This document shows, one piece after another, positions 45,660-55,016 of a stretch of DNA of 57,439 bases. Both the position numbers and the translations under genes were made by a program. The notes under the pieces are model-generated. The model was not told the origin of the DNA. It was given only the letters and a program-made list of their open reading frames with translations, and did not search any database. Source of the stretch: Acidobacteriota bacterium. GTDB lineage: Bacteria; Acidobacteriota; JAAYUB01. Where the stretch lies: NCBI GenBank assembly GCA_016935015.1, contig JAFGRT010000102.1:1-57439 (forward strand), in the 5' to 3' direction. Each line of letters opens with the position of its first letter. The first letter of the stretch is position 1.

Positions 45660-47233
45660 ACCCCATCCTGTTGGAGGTTTTCCAGAACCTGTTCAGTTCC
45701 ATCGCCGAGGAGATGGGCGTCGCACTCTGCCGGTCGGCCTTTTCGCCGAACATCAAGGAGCGGAAGGATTTCTCCTGTGCTCTTTTCGATGAGGCCGGCG
45801 ACATGATCGCCCAGGCGGCTCACATCCCCGTCCATCTCGGCTCCGCGCCGCTGAGCGTCCAGGGGGTCCTGGCCACCCTGGAACTGACCGACGGCGATAT
45901 GGCCATGGTCAACGACCCATACGCGGGCGGCACCCATCTGCCCGATATCACCGTCATGGCGCCGGTCACCCTGGCCGGCCACCGCTTCTATGTGGCCAAC
46001 AGGGCTCATCATTCCGACATCGGCGGCATCTCCGCCGGCTCCATGCCCCTGTCGACACGGATCGAGGAGGAGGGGGTCCGCATACCGCCACGGCATATCT
46101 TTCGCAACGGACGGCTCGACGAGGATCTGCTGCACGAAATCCTGGACCAGAGCCGTACACCCCAGGAGCGACGCGGCGATCTCGAGGCCCAGTTCGCCGC
46201 TAACTACCTGGGCATCCAGCGGCTGCACGACACTACCCAACGCTATCCCCCGGCCGAGATGGCCCGTTACGCCCGCGGTCTGCTTGCTTATGCCGAGACC
46301 ATGACCCGCCGGATGCTGGCCGGGATCCCCGACGGCGTGTATGAAGCGGAGGATTACCTGGACGACGATGGATTCACGTCGGAAAAGATTCCCATTCGGG
46401 TACGGCTGACTATTAGCGGCGACCGGGCCGTGGTGGACTTCACCGGCTCGGCGGACCAGGTGCCGGGCAGCATCAACTGTGTCCGCGCCGTTACCGTCTC
46501 CGCTGTTTTCTACTGCTTTAAATGCCTGGCCGCTCAGTCCATCCCGGCCAACTCGGGTGGGATGCGCCCCCTGGAAGTGATCACTCCGGCCGGCAGCGTC
46601 GTGGCAGCCGAGTACCCGGCGGCCGTGGCCGGCGGCAACGTGGAAACATCCCAGCGCATCGTGGACGTGGTGTTCCGGGCCCTGGCCGGATGCCTGCCGG
46701 ACAGGATCCCCGCCGCCAGCCAGGGGACCATGAACAACATTTCCATCGGCGGCCGGGACCCATTCCGACAACGGCCGTTCACCTATTACGAAACCCTGGG
46801 CGGAGGGACCGGCGGCGGTCCCGGCTGGGCGGGCATCTCCGGCATCCATTCCCATATGACCAACACCCTCAACACCCCGGTGGAGGTGATCCGCCGCGAG
46901 TATCCTTTCCGCATCCGGGCCTATCACCTGCGGCGGGATTCAGGCGGCCGCGGCCGCTTCCCCGGCGGGGACGGTCTGGTGCGGGAGTACGAGTTTCTGT
47001 CCGATGACCAGGAGGTCACCCTGCTGACCGAACGACGGCGGCTGGCGCCCTACGGCCTGGCCGGCGGCGGGGATGGCAGTCCCGGGCGGAACCGGCTGTT
47101 GCGGGCCGACGGACGGGAAGAAAAACTGGGCGGCAAATGCACCGTCCGCGTCAACCGGGGGGACGTGCTGCGGGTGGAGACACCGGGCGGCGGCGGCTGG
47201 GGCGTGGATGATCGTGAATCTCGGAGTGAATGA
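45644..47233 (+). CDS. hyuB: Hydantoinase/oxoprolinase subunit B
   Basis: This 529-residue cytoplasmic partner subunit contains the HyuB signatures LFSSIAEEMGVALCRSAFSPNIKERKD-like N terminus, NDPYAGGTHLPDITV, the ANRAHHSDIGG segment and FTGSADQVPGSIN. The C-terminal half has GGGTGGGPGWAG and RRDSGGRGRFPGGDGLVREY. The tail GGGGWG is usual for the family. It is slightly shorter than typical B subunits (about 580). It completes the A/B complex encoded by the overlapping upstream gene. Confidence 0.9.
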   Translation: MSPELNPILLEVFQNLFSSIAEEMGVALCRSAFSPNIKERKDFSCALFDEAGDMIAQAAHIPVHLGSAPLSVQGVLATLELTDGDMAMVNDPYAGGTHLPDITVMAPVTLAGHRFYVANRAHHSDIGGISAGSMPLSTRIEEEGVRIPPRHIFRNGRLDEDLLHEILDQSRTPQERRGDLEAQFAANYLGIQRLHDTTQRYPPAEMARYARGLLAYAETMTRRMLAGIPDGVYEAEDYLDDDGFTSEKIPIRVRLTISGDRAVVDFTGSADQVPGSINCVRAVTVSAVFYCFKCLAAQSIPANSGGMRPLEVITPAGSVVAAEYPAAVAGGNVETSQRIVDVVFRALAGCLPDRIPAASQGTMNNISIGGRDPFRQRPFTYYETLGGGTGGGPGWAGISGIHSHMTNTLNTPVEVIRREYPFRIRAYHLRRDSGGRGRFPGGDGLVREYEFLSDDQEVTLLTERRRLAPYGLAGGGDGSPGRNRLLRADGREEKLGGKCTVRVNRGDVLRVETPGGGGWGVDDRESRSE

Positions 47234-47253
47234 CGAAGGGCTGTCGCCCTGCG

Positions 47254-47619
47254 TCAACTCAGAAAGGGAATGGACAGCGGGTAATGGAAGGGCTTACCCT
47301 CGCCGGCCTGGATGGACGCCAGGATGATCATGATGGTGCTGAAAATACCGATGGCGGCCGTCAGGATGGCACCAAAGCCGCAGGTCACGACGGCAAACAC
47401 AATGGACAGGCCCAGGTAGATGGTGATGGAGATCTGGAAGTTGAGCGACTCCTTCCCCTGCTCGTCGACGAAGGGATGCTCCTCCCGTTTCATGAGCCAG
47501 ACCACCAGGGGACCGACGATATTGCCGAACGGGAAAATATGCCCGGCAAACGCCGTGACGTGACAAAGCAAACCAAGTGTCCGGGCTTCCCGGGGAAGAA
47601 TGGATGGATTCTCGGTCAT
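47254..47619 (-). CDS. DUF4870 small membrane protein
   Basis: This 121-residue protein matches DUF4870: an N-terminal LGLLCHVTAFAGHIFPFGNIV, then WLMKREEHPFVDEQGKESLNFQ and three or four hydrophobic helices. The function of this family is unknown. It lies convergent with hyuB (20 bases between) and divergent from yraN. Residues IASIQAGEGKPFHYPLSI at the end are also typical. Confidence 0.85.
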   Translation of the reverse strand: MTENPSILPREARTLGLLCHVTAFAGHIFPFGNIVGPLVVWLMKREEHPFVDEQGKESLNFQISITIYLGLSIVFAVVTCGFGAILTAAIGIFSTIMIILASIQAGEGKPFHYPLSIPFLS

Positions 47620-47714
47620 CGGGTGCCTCCGGCCTGTTTACCTTACCCGTACGAAGGAGCCGTGCCGGATGTTCCCCCGGTTCAGCGCACAAAACGCATT
47701 TTCGAGGTGAGAGC

Positions 47715-48113
47715 GTGAGATTTCGGAAACGGGTGGCTCGTCGCTATCTCGCTGACCCCAAGAGGCTCGGCCAGTGGGGGGAATGGCAGGCCTATCGTTA
47801 CCTGCGGTCCGGCGGCTACGACGTCCTGGCGAAAAACTGGGCGGCACCCTTCGGCGAGGTGGACCTCATCGCCCGGCGGAATGGCCATCTGTATTTCATC
47901 GAGGTCAAAACCCGGCAACACAGCGACCTGTTCCGCCCCGAGGATGCCGTCACCGCCGACAAATCCGCCCGCTACCGGCAACTGGCCGCCTATTTCATCA
48001 AGCAGTATCAGCAGCAAGGGGTCCCGCTCCGTTTCCTCATTATCAGCATCGACATCGACGCCGAACGGCGCCCCCACCTCCGGGAACTGCCCATGTTCTC
48101 ATCCTTCGCCTGA
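47715..48113 (+). CDS. yraN: YraN/UPF0102 endonuclease-like protein
   Basis: This 132-residue protein has the restriction-endonuclease-like fold of UPF0102: GQWGEWQAYRYLRSGGYDVLAKNW, then GEVDLIARRNGHLYFIEVKTRQ with the Asp/Glu-x-Lys metal site. Members are linked to DNA processing or Holliday-junction-type functions, but no role is settled. The GTG at 47715 is used because AGGTGA lies just upstream; the frame back to 47577 adds residues foreign to the family. It is convergent with the following phosphatase gene. Confidence 0.85.
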   Translation: MRFRKRVARRYLADPKRLGQWGEWQAYRYLRSGGYDVLAKNWAAPFGEVDLIARRNGHLYFIEVKTRQHSDLFRPEDAVTADKSARYRQLAAYFIKQYQQQGVPLRFLIISIDIDAERRPHLRELPMFSSFA

Positions 48114-48150
48114 GCGGCCACCTGCCGCAGACACAGCGTTTCGTCACGGC

Positions 48151-49068
48151 TCAGCCGCCGAGGTATTCCACGATTGCCGGGGTGACATCCATGATGCTCC
48201 TGACCCGCGAACGGAAGGCGGCGGCCCCCGGTCCCCAAACGATAAACGGCACCGGATTCCGGGTGTGGGTGGTGACGGACAGATCCTCGATGTTGCCGTG
48301 GTCGCTGGTCAGGATGACCGTGACACGGGACAGATCCACCCGCCGAATCAAGACGTCGAGGAATTCATCAAGCAGTTCGATGATCGCCTGCACAAAGGGG
48401 CCGCCGCCGTCATGCCCGGCGATATCCGTCAGGAAATACTCATACAGCAGAAACGGCTGCTGCTCAGCCAAACCGGCCAGCGCGGTGGCGGCATCGGACG
48501 GCGACTGCCGGGGCACGTCGTAGCCCTGCAGCTGGAGAAACAGGTTGGTGAATTCCTGGTAAACCGCCCGGCCGGCCATCAGATCCTGGAGAGTGGCCAA
48601 TGGCCGGCCGGCGGCCAGCGTGGACCAGGTCGTCACCGACAACCGCCGCCGGCGAAGGCAATGAAAAAATTCGGGAGTGAAAGCATTGGCGAAATTTCCG
48701 ACGAGACCGCGCCGTGCCAGCTGCAGGAATATGCTTTCCCGGGCGATCACATCGCGCAGCTTGGCATTGGGAAAGCCCGTCAGGTGGCGGTTCAGCCGTG
48801 CGGCGGCATTGACGCCGGTGAGCAGGGCGGTCTGGCCGGTGGCACTCTGCGGCAAACCCGGCACACCAAGGGTGGCCGTAATGGGCCAGGCCTCGCTGCC
48901 ACTCGTCCTGTCTTGCGTTATGGCGCCGTCATCCATCTGCAGACGGGACAGCACCCGCCAGCGGCTCTCCGCAAGCGGATTGTCGGATCCCTCGGAACCG
49001 CCTACGCCGAGACCATCTAGAAACAGCAGGAGGACATGGCGGCTCGACCGGCTTTGACGCCCCATCAT
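48151..49068 (-). CDS. Alkaline-phosphatase-superfamily metalloenzyme (phosphoglyceromutase/PglZ-like)
   Basis: This 305-residue protein has two metal sites: FLDGLG (Asp18) with the nucleophile region QSATGQTALLTG (Ser75/Thr77), and DIAGHD and TSDHGNIED followed by THTRNPVPFIVWG. The last resembles independent phosphoglycerate mutase and phosphopentomutase. It is much shorter than those enzymes, so the substrate is unclear; a phosphatase or phosphoester hydrolase is likely. The ATG at 49068 overlaps the Nudix stop as ATGA, which indicates coupling. GGGGAG lies upstream. Confidence 0.75.
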   Translation of the reverse strand: MMGRQSRSSRHVLLLFLDGLGVGGSEGSDNPLAESRWRVLSRLQMDDGAITQDRTSGSEAWPITATLGVPGLPQSATGQTALLTGVNAAARLNRHLTGFPNAKLRDVIARESIFLQLARRGLVGNFANAFTPEFFHCLRRRRLSVTTWSTLAAGRPLATLQDLMAGRAVYQEFTNLFLQLQGYDVPRQSPSDAATALAGLAEQQPFLLYEYFLTDIAGHDGGGPFVQAIIELLDEFLDVLIRRVDLSRVTVILTSDHGNIEDLSVTTHTRNPVPFIVWGPGAAAFRSRVRSIMDVTPAIVEYLGG

Positions 49069-49499
49069 TCCGCCGGCTCCCCGCCACCCGGGACGAAGTG
49101 TTCTCCGGTAAGGAGGGGCAACACCACAGGCAGCACGGCCCGGTCCGCCGCCGCCAGCGACAGGCGCGCCAAGGCAGCCGCGTCGAACCACTCCACGGCG
49201 GCGCATTCCACCGGCTGCGGCACGCCCGATCGGATCCGGGACAGATAAAACAGCAACAGGATCTGTTTCTCGGGATATTCCCAGTAGATAAAGGTAAGGG
49301 GTGACAGCACATCCACTTCGACCGCCAGTTCCTCGCGTATTTCCCGAGCCAGACCGGCGGCGGGATCCTCGGCGGCATGCAGCTTGCCACCCGGAAATTC
49401 CCAGCAGCCGCCCTGGTGATCCCCCGGCCGGCGGCGGGCCAAGAGCACACGGCCGTCCTGAACGATGACGGCGGCGGTGACGAGCAGCGGTGACGTCAC
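49065..49499 (-). CDS. Nudix hydrolase (MutT-like)
   Basis: This 144-residue hydrolase cleaves a nucleoside diphosphate linked to another group. The Nudix box reads G-x5-E-x7-REIREEL-A-V, with Ala in place of the usual Gly near the end. FPGGKLH and the AAVEWFDAAAL stretch place it near MutT/CTP-pyrophosphohydrolases. The GTG at 49499 has GGGGAGG six bases upstream; an open frame continues to 49595 without a site. It is followed directly by the AP-superfamily gene. Confidence 0.85.
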   Translation of the reverse strand: MTSPLLVTAAVIVQDGRVLLARRRPGDHQGGCWEFPGGKLHAAEDPAAGLAREIREELAVEVDVLSPLTFIYWEYPEKQILLLFYLSRIRSGVPQPVECAAVEWFDAAALARLSLAAADRAVLPVVLPLLTGEHFVPGGGEPAE

Positions 49500-49569
49500 C
49501 GTTGTCCTCCCCGGTCGGCAGCGCGGCCGACAAAAAAGGGCACCCGACCGGAATCCGACCCCCGGCTCG

Positions 49570-50022
49570 TCATGCGTCCTCCGCCAGCCCGTCAAAAGGA
49601 TAATTCAGGACAAAATCCTCCTGCTCCCGGGTCTGAACGGCCCCCCAACGCCGCTCCCGCACATAGCGCACCGCCTCGGCGCCGCTCATGCCGCGATACT
49701 TGAGATAGAGGGCGGCCATGGTGCCGGAACGACCCAATCCGGCCAGACAATGCAGCAGAATGGTCCGGCCGCGATTGCGTTCCATAACCTCGATAAAAGA
49801 GGCCACCGAATTCGGCAACGGCACATCAAAATCGATGATGGGGATGTGATGGTAATCTATATTCAACAGGCGGTATTCGGTCGCCAGTGGCTCGGATTCG
49901 CGGAAGGAAACGACCACCTCGATGCCAGCCCGCACGTATTCCAGCAGGCGGGCATCCACCTGCCCGGGTGCGGAGAAATCAGCCGCCGCGTCAATATAGA
50001 TATTCTCAAACAGGTGATCCAT
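49570..50022 (-). CDS. Dual-specificity/tyrosine phosphatase-like protein
   Basis: This 150-residue cytoplasmic phosphatase has the signature H91-C92-LAGLGR98-S99 of cysteine phosphatases. The general acid is probably Asp64 or Asp66 in IPIIDFDVPLP. The short fold and the YRGMSGAEAVRYVRERR segment resemble bacterial dual-specificity (cyclin-type) phosphatases. Substrates could be phosphoproteins or phosphoinositol-like molecules; this cannot be decided. It sits in a string of - strand genes with Nudix and AP-type enzymes. Confidence 0.82.
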   Translation of the reverse strand: MDHLFENIYIDAAADFSAPGQVDARLLEYVRAGIEVVVSFRESEPLATEYRLLNIDYHHIPIIDFDVPLPNSVASFIEVMERNRGRTILLHCLAGLGRSGTMAALYLKYRGMSGAEAVRYVRERRWGAVQTREQEDFVLNYPFDGLAEDA

Positions 50023-50113
50023 GTCTTATCCATCCGGCAGCGGATCAGGATGGGGCGGCGGTACGCCGCCCTCTCCGCTGACGGCATTCGGCCGAAAAGA
50101 GTGCCCGAATTCC

Positions 50114-50800
50114 TTACTTTCCATCAGCCCCTTCATTTTCACCCTCAGGTGTTGTCTGCGTGTCGGCGGGCAGGTCCGGCACGGGCAGCAGGGGCTGGAC
50201 TTCCGGCAGGTCCTCGTCTTCGGGGACCACGATGCCCGCGGCCTCGATCCGTTCGAGATACGGGAAGCCGAAATACCCGTCGCGAATGATCAGATCGACA
50301 GTCCCGTTGTTTTCCAACTGATTGTAAACCGTCTCCTCGACTTCCAGCTGCTTCGGGTCGAAATCCTTCACTTCCACATAGTACACGCTCTTCTTGCCGC
50401 TGCCCTGCTTGTACTTGAAGACCACGTCCAATGTCTGGCGCCGCAGCGCCGACTTATCCCACGGCCGGTTGAAACTCAGAACGAACGCCACGGCGATCAG
50501 GGCCCCGCTGAAGGCCATGATACCGATCATGAACCAGAGGGATTCATACCGGGTGATCAGATATACGATCAGGCCGGTGATGGCCCCGCCGACCGCCCCG
50601 ATACCCAACGGCCAGAGAAAAAAGTATTCATCGAACGGTTGGTGCGCCGTGGCGAAGGCGGCGACACAGAATATGATGCTGCCGATGAACAGACCGGTGA
50701 TGGCCAGGTCCATTTTGGTCAGGGGCTGGGATTTGGTGGTGCCCTTGGTTTTTTGGCGGGAACCGGAACGGGCACCCGGCTTCTTGATCTTTTTGACCAT
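50114..50800 (-). CDS. Uncharacterised three-helix membrane protein
   Basis: I do not recognise this 228-residue protein. A basic N-terminal tail (about 25 residues rich in Lys and Gly) precedes three membrane helices (about 32-54, 65-90 and 95-115). A soluble C-terminal domain follows with SVYYVEVKDFDP and a closing acidic Pro/Glu-rich tail. The C-terminal domain has a repeating beta pattern. The ATG at 50800 is close to AAGGA. It lies between the phosphatase gene and the GlmU-like gene on the same strand. Confidence 0.7.
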   Translation of the reverse strand: MVKKIKKPGARSGSRQKTKGTTKSQPLTKMDLAITGLFIGSIIFCVAAFATAHQPFDEYFFLWPLGIGAVGGAITGLIVYLITRYESLWFMIGIMAFSGALIAVAFVLSFNRPWDKSALRRQTLDVVFKYKQGSGKKSVYYVEVKDFDPKQLEVEETVYNQLENNGTVDLIIRDGYFGFPYLERIEAAGIVVPEDEDLPEVQPLLPVPDLPADTQTTPEGENEGADGK

Positions 50801-50961
50801 GATCCTTCTGTCTCCTCGGGAAATGTTCAGGCTGGCCGAAAAAACATGGTAGCACGCCCGGAGAGCTTGTTCAACCGGCCAATGCTGGATGACACGATTT
50901 CCCGTCCGGCGGCGGACCCCGGTGCAGGGCCGCCCATTCCCATGCCCCCCTGATGGTGCTG

Positions 50962-52248
50962 TCAAGATTTCTTTTTGAGGGATGCCAGTTTTTGTCGCCG
51001 TTTAGCCGCCCAGCCCTCGATGATCCGCTGGCGGCCGCGCCCGACGCCCAGACTGTCGGCCGGCACGTCCAGCGTGATGACGGATCCGGCGCCCACATAT
51101 GCGCCCCGGCCGATCCGGAGCGGCGCGACAAGGATGGAATCGCTGCCGACGAATACCTGATCCTCGATGATGGTGGGGTGCTTGTGCGCGCCGTCGTAGT
51201 TGCAGGTGATGGTTCCGGCGCCGATGTTCACGTCGCGCCCCAGTGTGGCGTCACCCAAGTAGGCCAGGTGGGCGGCCTTTGTGTTCTCACCGGTGCTTGA
51301 TTTTTTGACTTCCACGAAATTCCCGATCCGGTTGGCCGGCCCGATATGGGCGCCATCACGGATGTGGGCGAAGGGACCGACGGTTGTGCCGGCTTCGACA
51401 GTGGAATTTCGGATAACGGACATTTCCACACGGACGCCACGCTGGAGGATGGAATTTTCGATGGTGCTGAAAGGCAGGATTCTGGCTTCAGCGTCTACCC
51501 GGGTATGCCCGGCCAGAATCACGCCCTGATGGATTTCGACACCCGCCGCCAGCGCGACCTCAGGACCGATGTAAACACTGGCAGGATCCCAGATCACCAC
51601 GCCGGCGTCCAGCCACCGGACCACCAGACGCTCCCGCAGGATCCCATAGGCCAGGACCAAATCGGCCGTGCACTGCAGCCGCAGTAATTCATGGGTTCCG
51701 GGCGCTGCCAACCGATGACATGTCAGAGCCTCATCACGGATTTTCTGAAGGAACAGGGCCCAATCGTCGGTAAATTCAGCGGCCGCCGCTCCCAACCGTT
51801 CCCCCAGCCAGCGCGAATCGGCCAGCCAGACCATGCCCGTTGCCGCCGATGCCTTGTGCGCAGGCGGCAGACAGGCACACCGGGTACCCACCTGCCGGTA
51901 ATGGTCCAGGAGCGTGCGCAGGGTTTCCGTCTGCAGCAGCGGGGTGGACGCCTCCACGACCAGGGTGACGCCGTTTTCCGCGCCCCAGCGTCCGGCCAGT
52001 TGGCGCAGGGCGGCCGGGCCGTCGCCGGCGGCGAACGGGAGAAGAGTGCCGGCGGTCAAACCGGGGACGGTTACTCCTGCCGGCCCTACAACGGTGATGG
52101 ATCGCGGTGCCAGAGACCGGACGGTTTCCAGAATCCATTGCAGGGGGGTGCGTTCACAGAGGGCGGATGAAATATCGGAGACTGGCGGCCGCTCATCCGT
52201 TGGCGGCTTCGCCAGCAGAACCATGACATGCAGTGCCGGATCCGCCAT
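50962..52248 (-). CDS. GlmU-like protein: degenerate uridyltransferase half, intact acetyltransferase half
   Basis: This 428-residue protein aligns in layout with bifunctional GlmU, which makes UDP-GlcNAc. The C-terminal left-handed beta-helix (about 225-400) is well kept: [10 protein letters not shown], the catalytic His327 in [13 protein letters not shown], and [13 protein letters not shown]. The N-terminal domain has lost the LxAGxGTRMxS loop (it reads [13 protein letters not shown]). It has also lost the GDxPLL metal Asp (EASTPLL). Uridyltransferase activity is therefore unlikely. A separate uridyltransferase would be needed elsewhere. GGAGGT lies six bases before the ATG. It lies 23 bases after a TPR gene on the same strand. 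Confidence 0.82.
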   Translation of the reverse strand: MADPALHVMVLLAKPPTDERPPVSDISSALCERTPLQWILETVRSLAPRSITVVGPAGVTVPGLTAGTLLPFAAGDGPAALRQLAGRWGAENGVTLVVEASTPLLQTETLRTLLDHYRQVGTRCACLPPAHKASAATGMVWLADSRWLGERLGAAAAEFTDDWALFLQKIRDEALTCHRLAAPGTHELLRLQCTADLVLAYGILRERLVVRWLDAGVVIWDPASVYIGPEVALAAGVEIHQGVILAGHTRVDAEARILPFSTIENSILQRGVRVEMSVIRNSTVEAGTTVGPFAHIRDGAHIGPANRIGNFVEVKKSSTGENTKAAHLAYLGDATLGRDVNIGAGTITCNYDGAHKHPTIIEDQVFVGSDSILVAPLRIGRGAYVGAGSVITLDVPADSLGVGRGRQRIIEGWAAKRRQKLASLKKKS

Positions 52249-52271
52249 GGAAGACCTCCGTTGGAGCGGGG

Positions 52272-52763
52272 CTACTTATCGGTCTCCACCATTTCCTTAA
52301 AACGGGGCGTTTCACGCAGAGACCGCAAATCTATATCATTGTGGGCCCGAATCCGGTTGACCGGGTCCGCCTTGATGGCCCGGGCCAAGGCATCCAGCGC
52401 CTTCTCCTGATTGCCGCGCCGGTTTTCGAGCAACGCCTCGAAGAAGAAACAGAAAGCGTTTTTGGGATCAAGCTCCTGCATTTTCTTCAGATTTTTCTCG
52501 GCCTCGGTCACATCGTTGCGATGAAAATGGAAAACCGCCAGATCGGCTGCTTCGTCAAAGGTGGCTGCCTCGAAATCGTCCCGACGGGTTTTTTTCTCAC
52601 AAATCCGGCTGTTTTCAGCCGCTTTGGCCGCCAGGGCGGGATCCACGGTTTCATCCGCAATCAACTTCTGAAAGCGCTTCTGGGCTTCCTTGAACTTGGC
52701 CTGGAACATGAGTTCCAATCCTTTTTCGTATTCCGCAATCCCTTGCATTTTCGTATCCGCCAT
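52272..52763 (-). CDS. Tetratricopeptide-repeat protein
   Basis: This 163-residue protein is mainly helical. It has TPR-like units at [40 protein letters not shown] and [20 protein letters not shown]. It has no signal peptide, so it is probably cytoplasmic and acts in protein-protein contacts. GGGGAGG lies five bases before the ATG at 52763; the frame open to 52907 runs through the upstream terminator. It probably forms an operon with the GlmU-like gene. Confidence 0.78.
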   Translation of the reverse strand: MADTKMQGIAEYEKGLELMFQAKFKEAQKRFQKLIADETVDPALAAKAAENSRICEKKTRRDDFEAATFDEAADLAVFHFHRNDVTEAEKNLKKMQELDPKNAFCFFFEALLENRRGNQEKALDALARAIKADPVNRIRAHNDIDLRSLRETPRFKEMVETDK

Positions 52764-52838
52764 GAATGCCTCCCCGATAAAATGGTTTACCATTATGGAG
52801 TAAAAAGCCAATCCTGTCAAGGAAGCCTGTCCGGGCTC

Positions 52839-52872
52839 AGAAAAGAGACAGGGCGACCACAAGCGGTCGCCC
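52839..52872 (-). terminator. Rho-independent terminator of the rplM-tsf operon
   Basis: GGGCGACC and its complement form an 8-base stem around a 6-base loop, about 60 bases after the tsf stop. On the - strand a T-rich run (TGTCTCTTTTCT) follows. Confidence 0.8.
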
Positions 52873-52932
52873 CATGATGCAGCGGGCCGGGACGGCGCAC
52901 CTGGCACCGGCCGTCAGGCCCAGTCAGTTCGA

Positions 52933-53529
52933 CTATTCGCCACCCAGAGCGTAGCGGACAAATCGTTCCACCTGGATGTTCTCGCCGATGATAGCGATGA
53001 CGGACGAGACGTATTCCCGAACACTCATCCCGGTATCCTTGATATATTCCTGGTCCAGCAGACAAGTTTCCTTGAAGAACTTGTTCAGCTTGCCTTCCAC
53101 AATCTTATCGATGACATTTTCGGGCTTGCCGCTGTCCGCCATCTGGGCGCGGTAGATTTCCTTCTCTTTTTCCAGAATCTCATTGGGCACATCTTCGGGT
53201 TTTACCCACAGCGGCTTGGCCGCCGCGATCTGCATGGCGATGTTGTGTGCCAGTTCATGGAAATTCTCGTTGCGGGCGACGAAGTCCGACTCGCAGTTGA
53301 CTTCCACCAGCACTCCCACTTTGTGGTTGGAATGGATGTAGGCATGGATGACGCCTTCGTTGGTGGCCCGGTGGGCTTTGCCTTCCGCGGCCGAAATCCC
53401 TTTTTTGCGGAGATATTCGATGGCCTTTTCCATTTCACCGCTGGTTTCCACCAGGGCTTTTTTGCAGTCCATCATCCCTGCGCCGGTTTTATCGCGCAGC
53501 TCTTTCACCATATTGGCCGTAACTTGCAT
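52933..53529 (-). CDS. tsf: Elongation factor Ts
   Basis: This 198-residue factor regenerates EF-Tu from its GDP form. It shows the N-terminal UBA-like [18 protein letters not shown] and GLx-like core [16 protein letters not shown], with the [24 protein letters not shown] segment. It is the short type (about 200 residues, as in Thermus), lacking the second core subdomain of E. coli EF-Ts. GGAGGAAG lies directly upstream of the ATG. It follows rpsB and is the last gene before a terminator, whereas pyrH and frr, its usual neighbours, are absent. Confidence 0.93.
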   Translation of the reverse strand: MQVTANMVKELRDKTGAGMMDCKKALVETSGEMEKAIEYLRKKGISAAEGKAHRATNEGVIHAYIHSNHKVGVLVEVNCESDFVARNENFHELAHNIAMQIAAAKPLWVKPEDVPNEILEKEKEIYRAQMADSGKPENVIDKIVEGKLNKFFKETCLLDQEYIKDTGMSVREYVSSVIAIIGENIQVERFVRYALGGE

Positions 53530-53658
53530 GATCTTCCTCCAAATATACTTTCGAACGTTCGGAATGTATGAACGGTTGGGGCGCAGATCCCCGTGATGGG
53601 CGGCTCGTCAGGGTACGGATGTTCGACACGCCGGCCGGTGGAAGTATCCGATCCGGGA

Positions 53659-54558
53659 CTATTCTTCGTCGCTGGACTCTTTTTTCCGCCGGCGCACAAC
53701 CTTCCCGCCGCGACGAGCCCGGGCTGCCGCATCATCGTCTTCGCTGACATAGGCGCGGGCCGGTTTCAGATCGCTCTCGGATTTATCCACCGGAGATTCC
53801 AAGATCTTCTCTTCCATTTCAGCGGCGGCGGCTTCCTCCGCTTCCTGCTTGGCGACCATTTCATCTTCCTGCTTGCGCATCTCCATGCCTTCGATCACCG
53901 CGTCGGCCAGCTTGGAAACAATCAACCGCACGGAGCGCAGGGCGTCGTCGTTCCCCGGAATCACGTAGTTGATCTCCTCGGGATCGCAATTGGTATCCAC
54001 CAGCGCCACCACCGGGATGTTCATCTTCTGGGCTTCCTTGACGGCGATTTGTTCCTTGTTGGGATCAATGACCACGATGGCATCGGGTAGCCGATCCATA
54101 TCCTTGATACCCACAAGGTTCTTTTCCAGCTTGCGTCGCCGCCGCTCCAGCCGGGTAATGGCCTTTTTGGAGATCTGGTTCTCGTAATTCGTTTCCTTCA
54201 TGGCCTCCAGCTCTTTGTAACTCTTCAGAGAGCCGCTGACCGTCTGCCAGTTGGTCAGCAGGCCGCCGAGCCATCGGTTGTTGATGTAGTACATATTGCA
54301 GCGTTCGGCTTCTTCGCGGACGGCGTCCTGGGCCTGGCGTTTCGTGCCCACGAACAGGACCTTTTTTTCCAGCCGGACGGTATCGGAAATGAAATCCGTC
54401 GCTTCCTTGAAAAGCTGCATGGTCTGCTGCAGATCGATTATATGGATCCCGTTCCGGGCCCCGAAAATATACGGTTTCATCTTGGGGTTCCAGCGACGCG
54501 TCTGATGGCCAAAATGAACCCCGGCTTCCAGCAGTGCTTTCATCGTTACTGAACTCAA
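53659..54558 (-). CDS. rpsB: 30S ribosomal protein S2
   Basis: This 299-residue protein of the small ribosomal subunit contains [34 protein letters not shown], and the [21 protein letters not shown] core. The C-terminal 60 residues form an acidic then basic extension (ending in [14 protein letters not shown]-like residues) not seen in E. coli S2. The start is a TTG at 54558 with AGGAGG five bases upstream. An in-frame ATG 15 bases further has no site at a proper distance. It precedes tsf by about 130 bases. Confidence 0.93.
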   Translation of the reverse strand: MSSVTMKALLEAGVHFGHQTRRWNPKMKPYIFGARNGIHIIDLQQTMQLFKEATDFISDTVRLEKKVLFVGTKRQAQDAVREEAERCNMYYINNRWLGGLLTNWQTVSGSLKSYKELEAMKETNYENQISKKAITRLERRRRKLEKNLVGIKDMDRLPDAIVVIDPNKEQIAVKEAQKMNIPVVALVDTNCDPEEINYVIPGNDDALRSVRLIVSKLADAVIEGMEMRKQEDEMVAKQEAEEAAAAEMEEKILESPVDKSESDLKPARAYVSEDDDAAARARRGGKVVRRRKKESSDEE

Positions 54559-54605
54559 CCGTGCCTCCTACACAGAAAATTTTAAAACGAGCGGTCGTCG
54601 GCCCA

Positions 54606-54998
54606 TTACCGCTTGGAGAACTGGTACCGCCGACGGGCACCGGGCTGGCCGTATTTTTTCCGCTCCTTGCGGCGGGGGTCCCGCGTCAGATACTTGGCCT
54701 GTTTCAGCTTGAGCCGCAGCTCGCTGTTGGCCTCCACCAGCGCGCGCGCCACGCCGTGACGCACCGCCACCGCCTGTCCCATCAGACCGCCGCCGGCGAC
54801 CGTGACATACAGGTCAAACTTGTCCTGGTTGCTCGTCAGCAGGAGAGGCTGCCGGACCAATCCTCGCTGGGTGTTGGTTTTGAAATATTCCTCATAGGGA
54901 ATCCGGTTGATGAGCATTTTTCCGGAGCCGGGTCGCAAGAAGACGCGGGCCACAGCCGTTTTTCTTCTTCCCGTGCCGTAATATTGCATCGTAGTCAA
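54606..54998 (-). CDS. rpsI: 30S ribosomal protein S9
   Basis: This 130-residue protein binds 16S rRNA near the P-site tRNA. It shows [39 protein letters not shown] and the C-terminal [24 protein letters not shown]-type tail with the final SKR. The start is probably the TTG at 54998, with AGAGGT six bases upstream; an ATG at 54989 is an alternative. It lies 18 bases after rplM. Confidence 0.94.
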   Translation of the reverse strand: MTTMQYYGTGRRKTAVARVFLRPGSGKMLINRIPYEEYFKTNTQRGLVRQPLLLTSNQDKFDLYVTVAGGGLMGQAVAVRHGVARALVEANSELRLKLKQAKYLTRDPRRKERKKYGQPGARRRYQFSKR

Positions 54999-55016
54999 TG
55001 TGACACCTCTCCTTCC

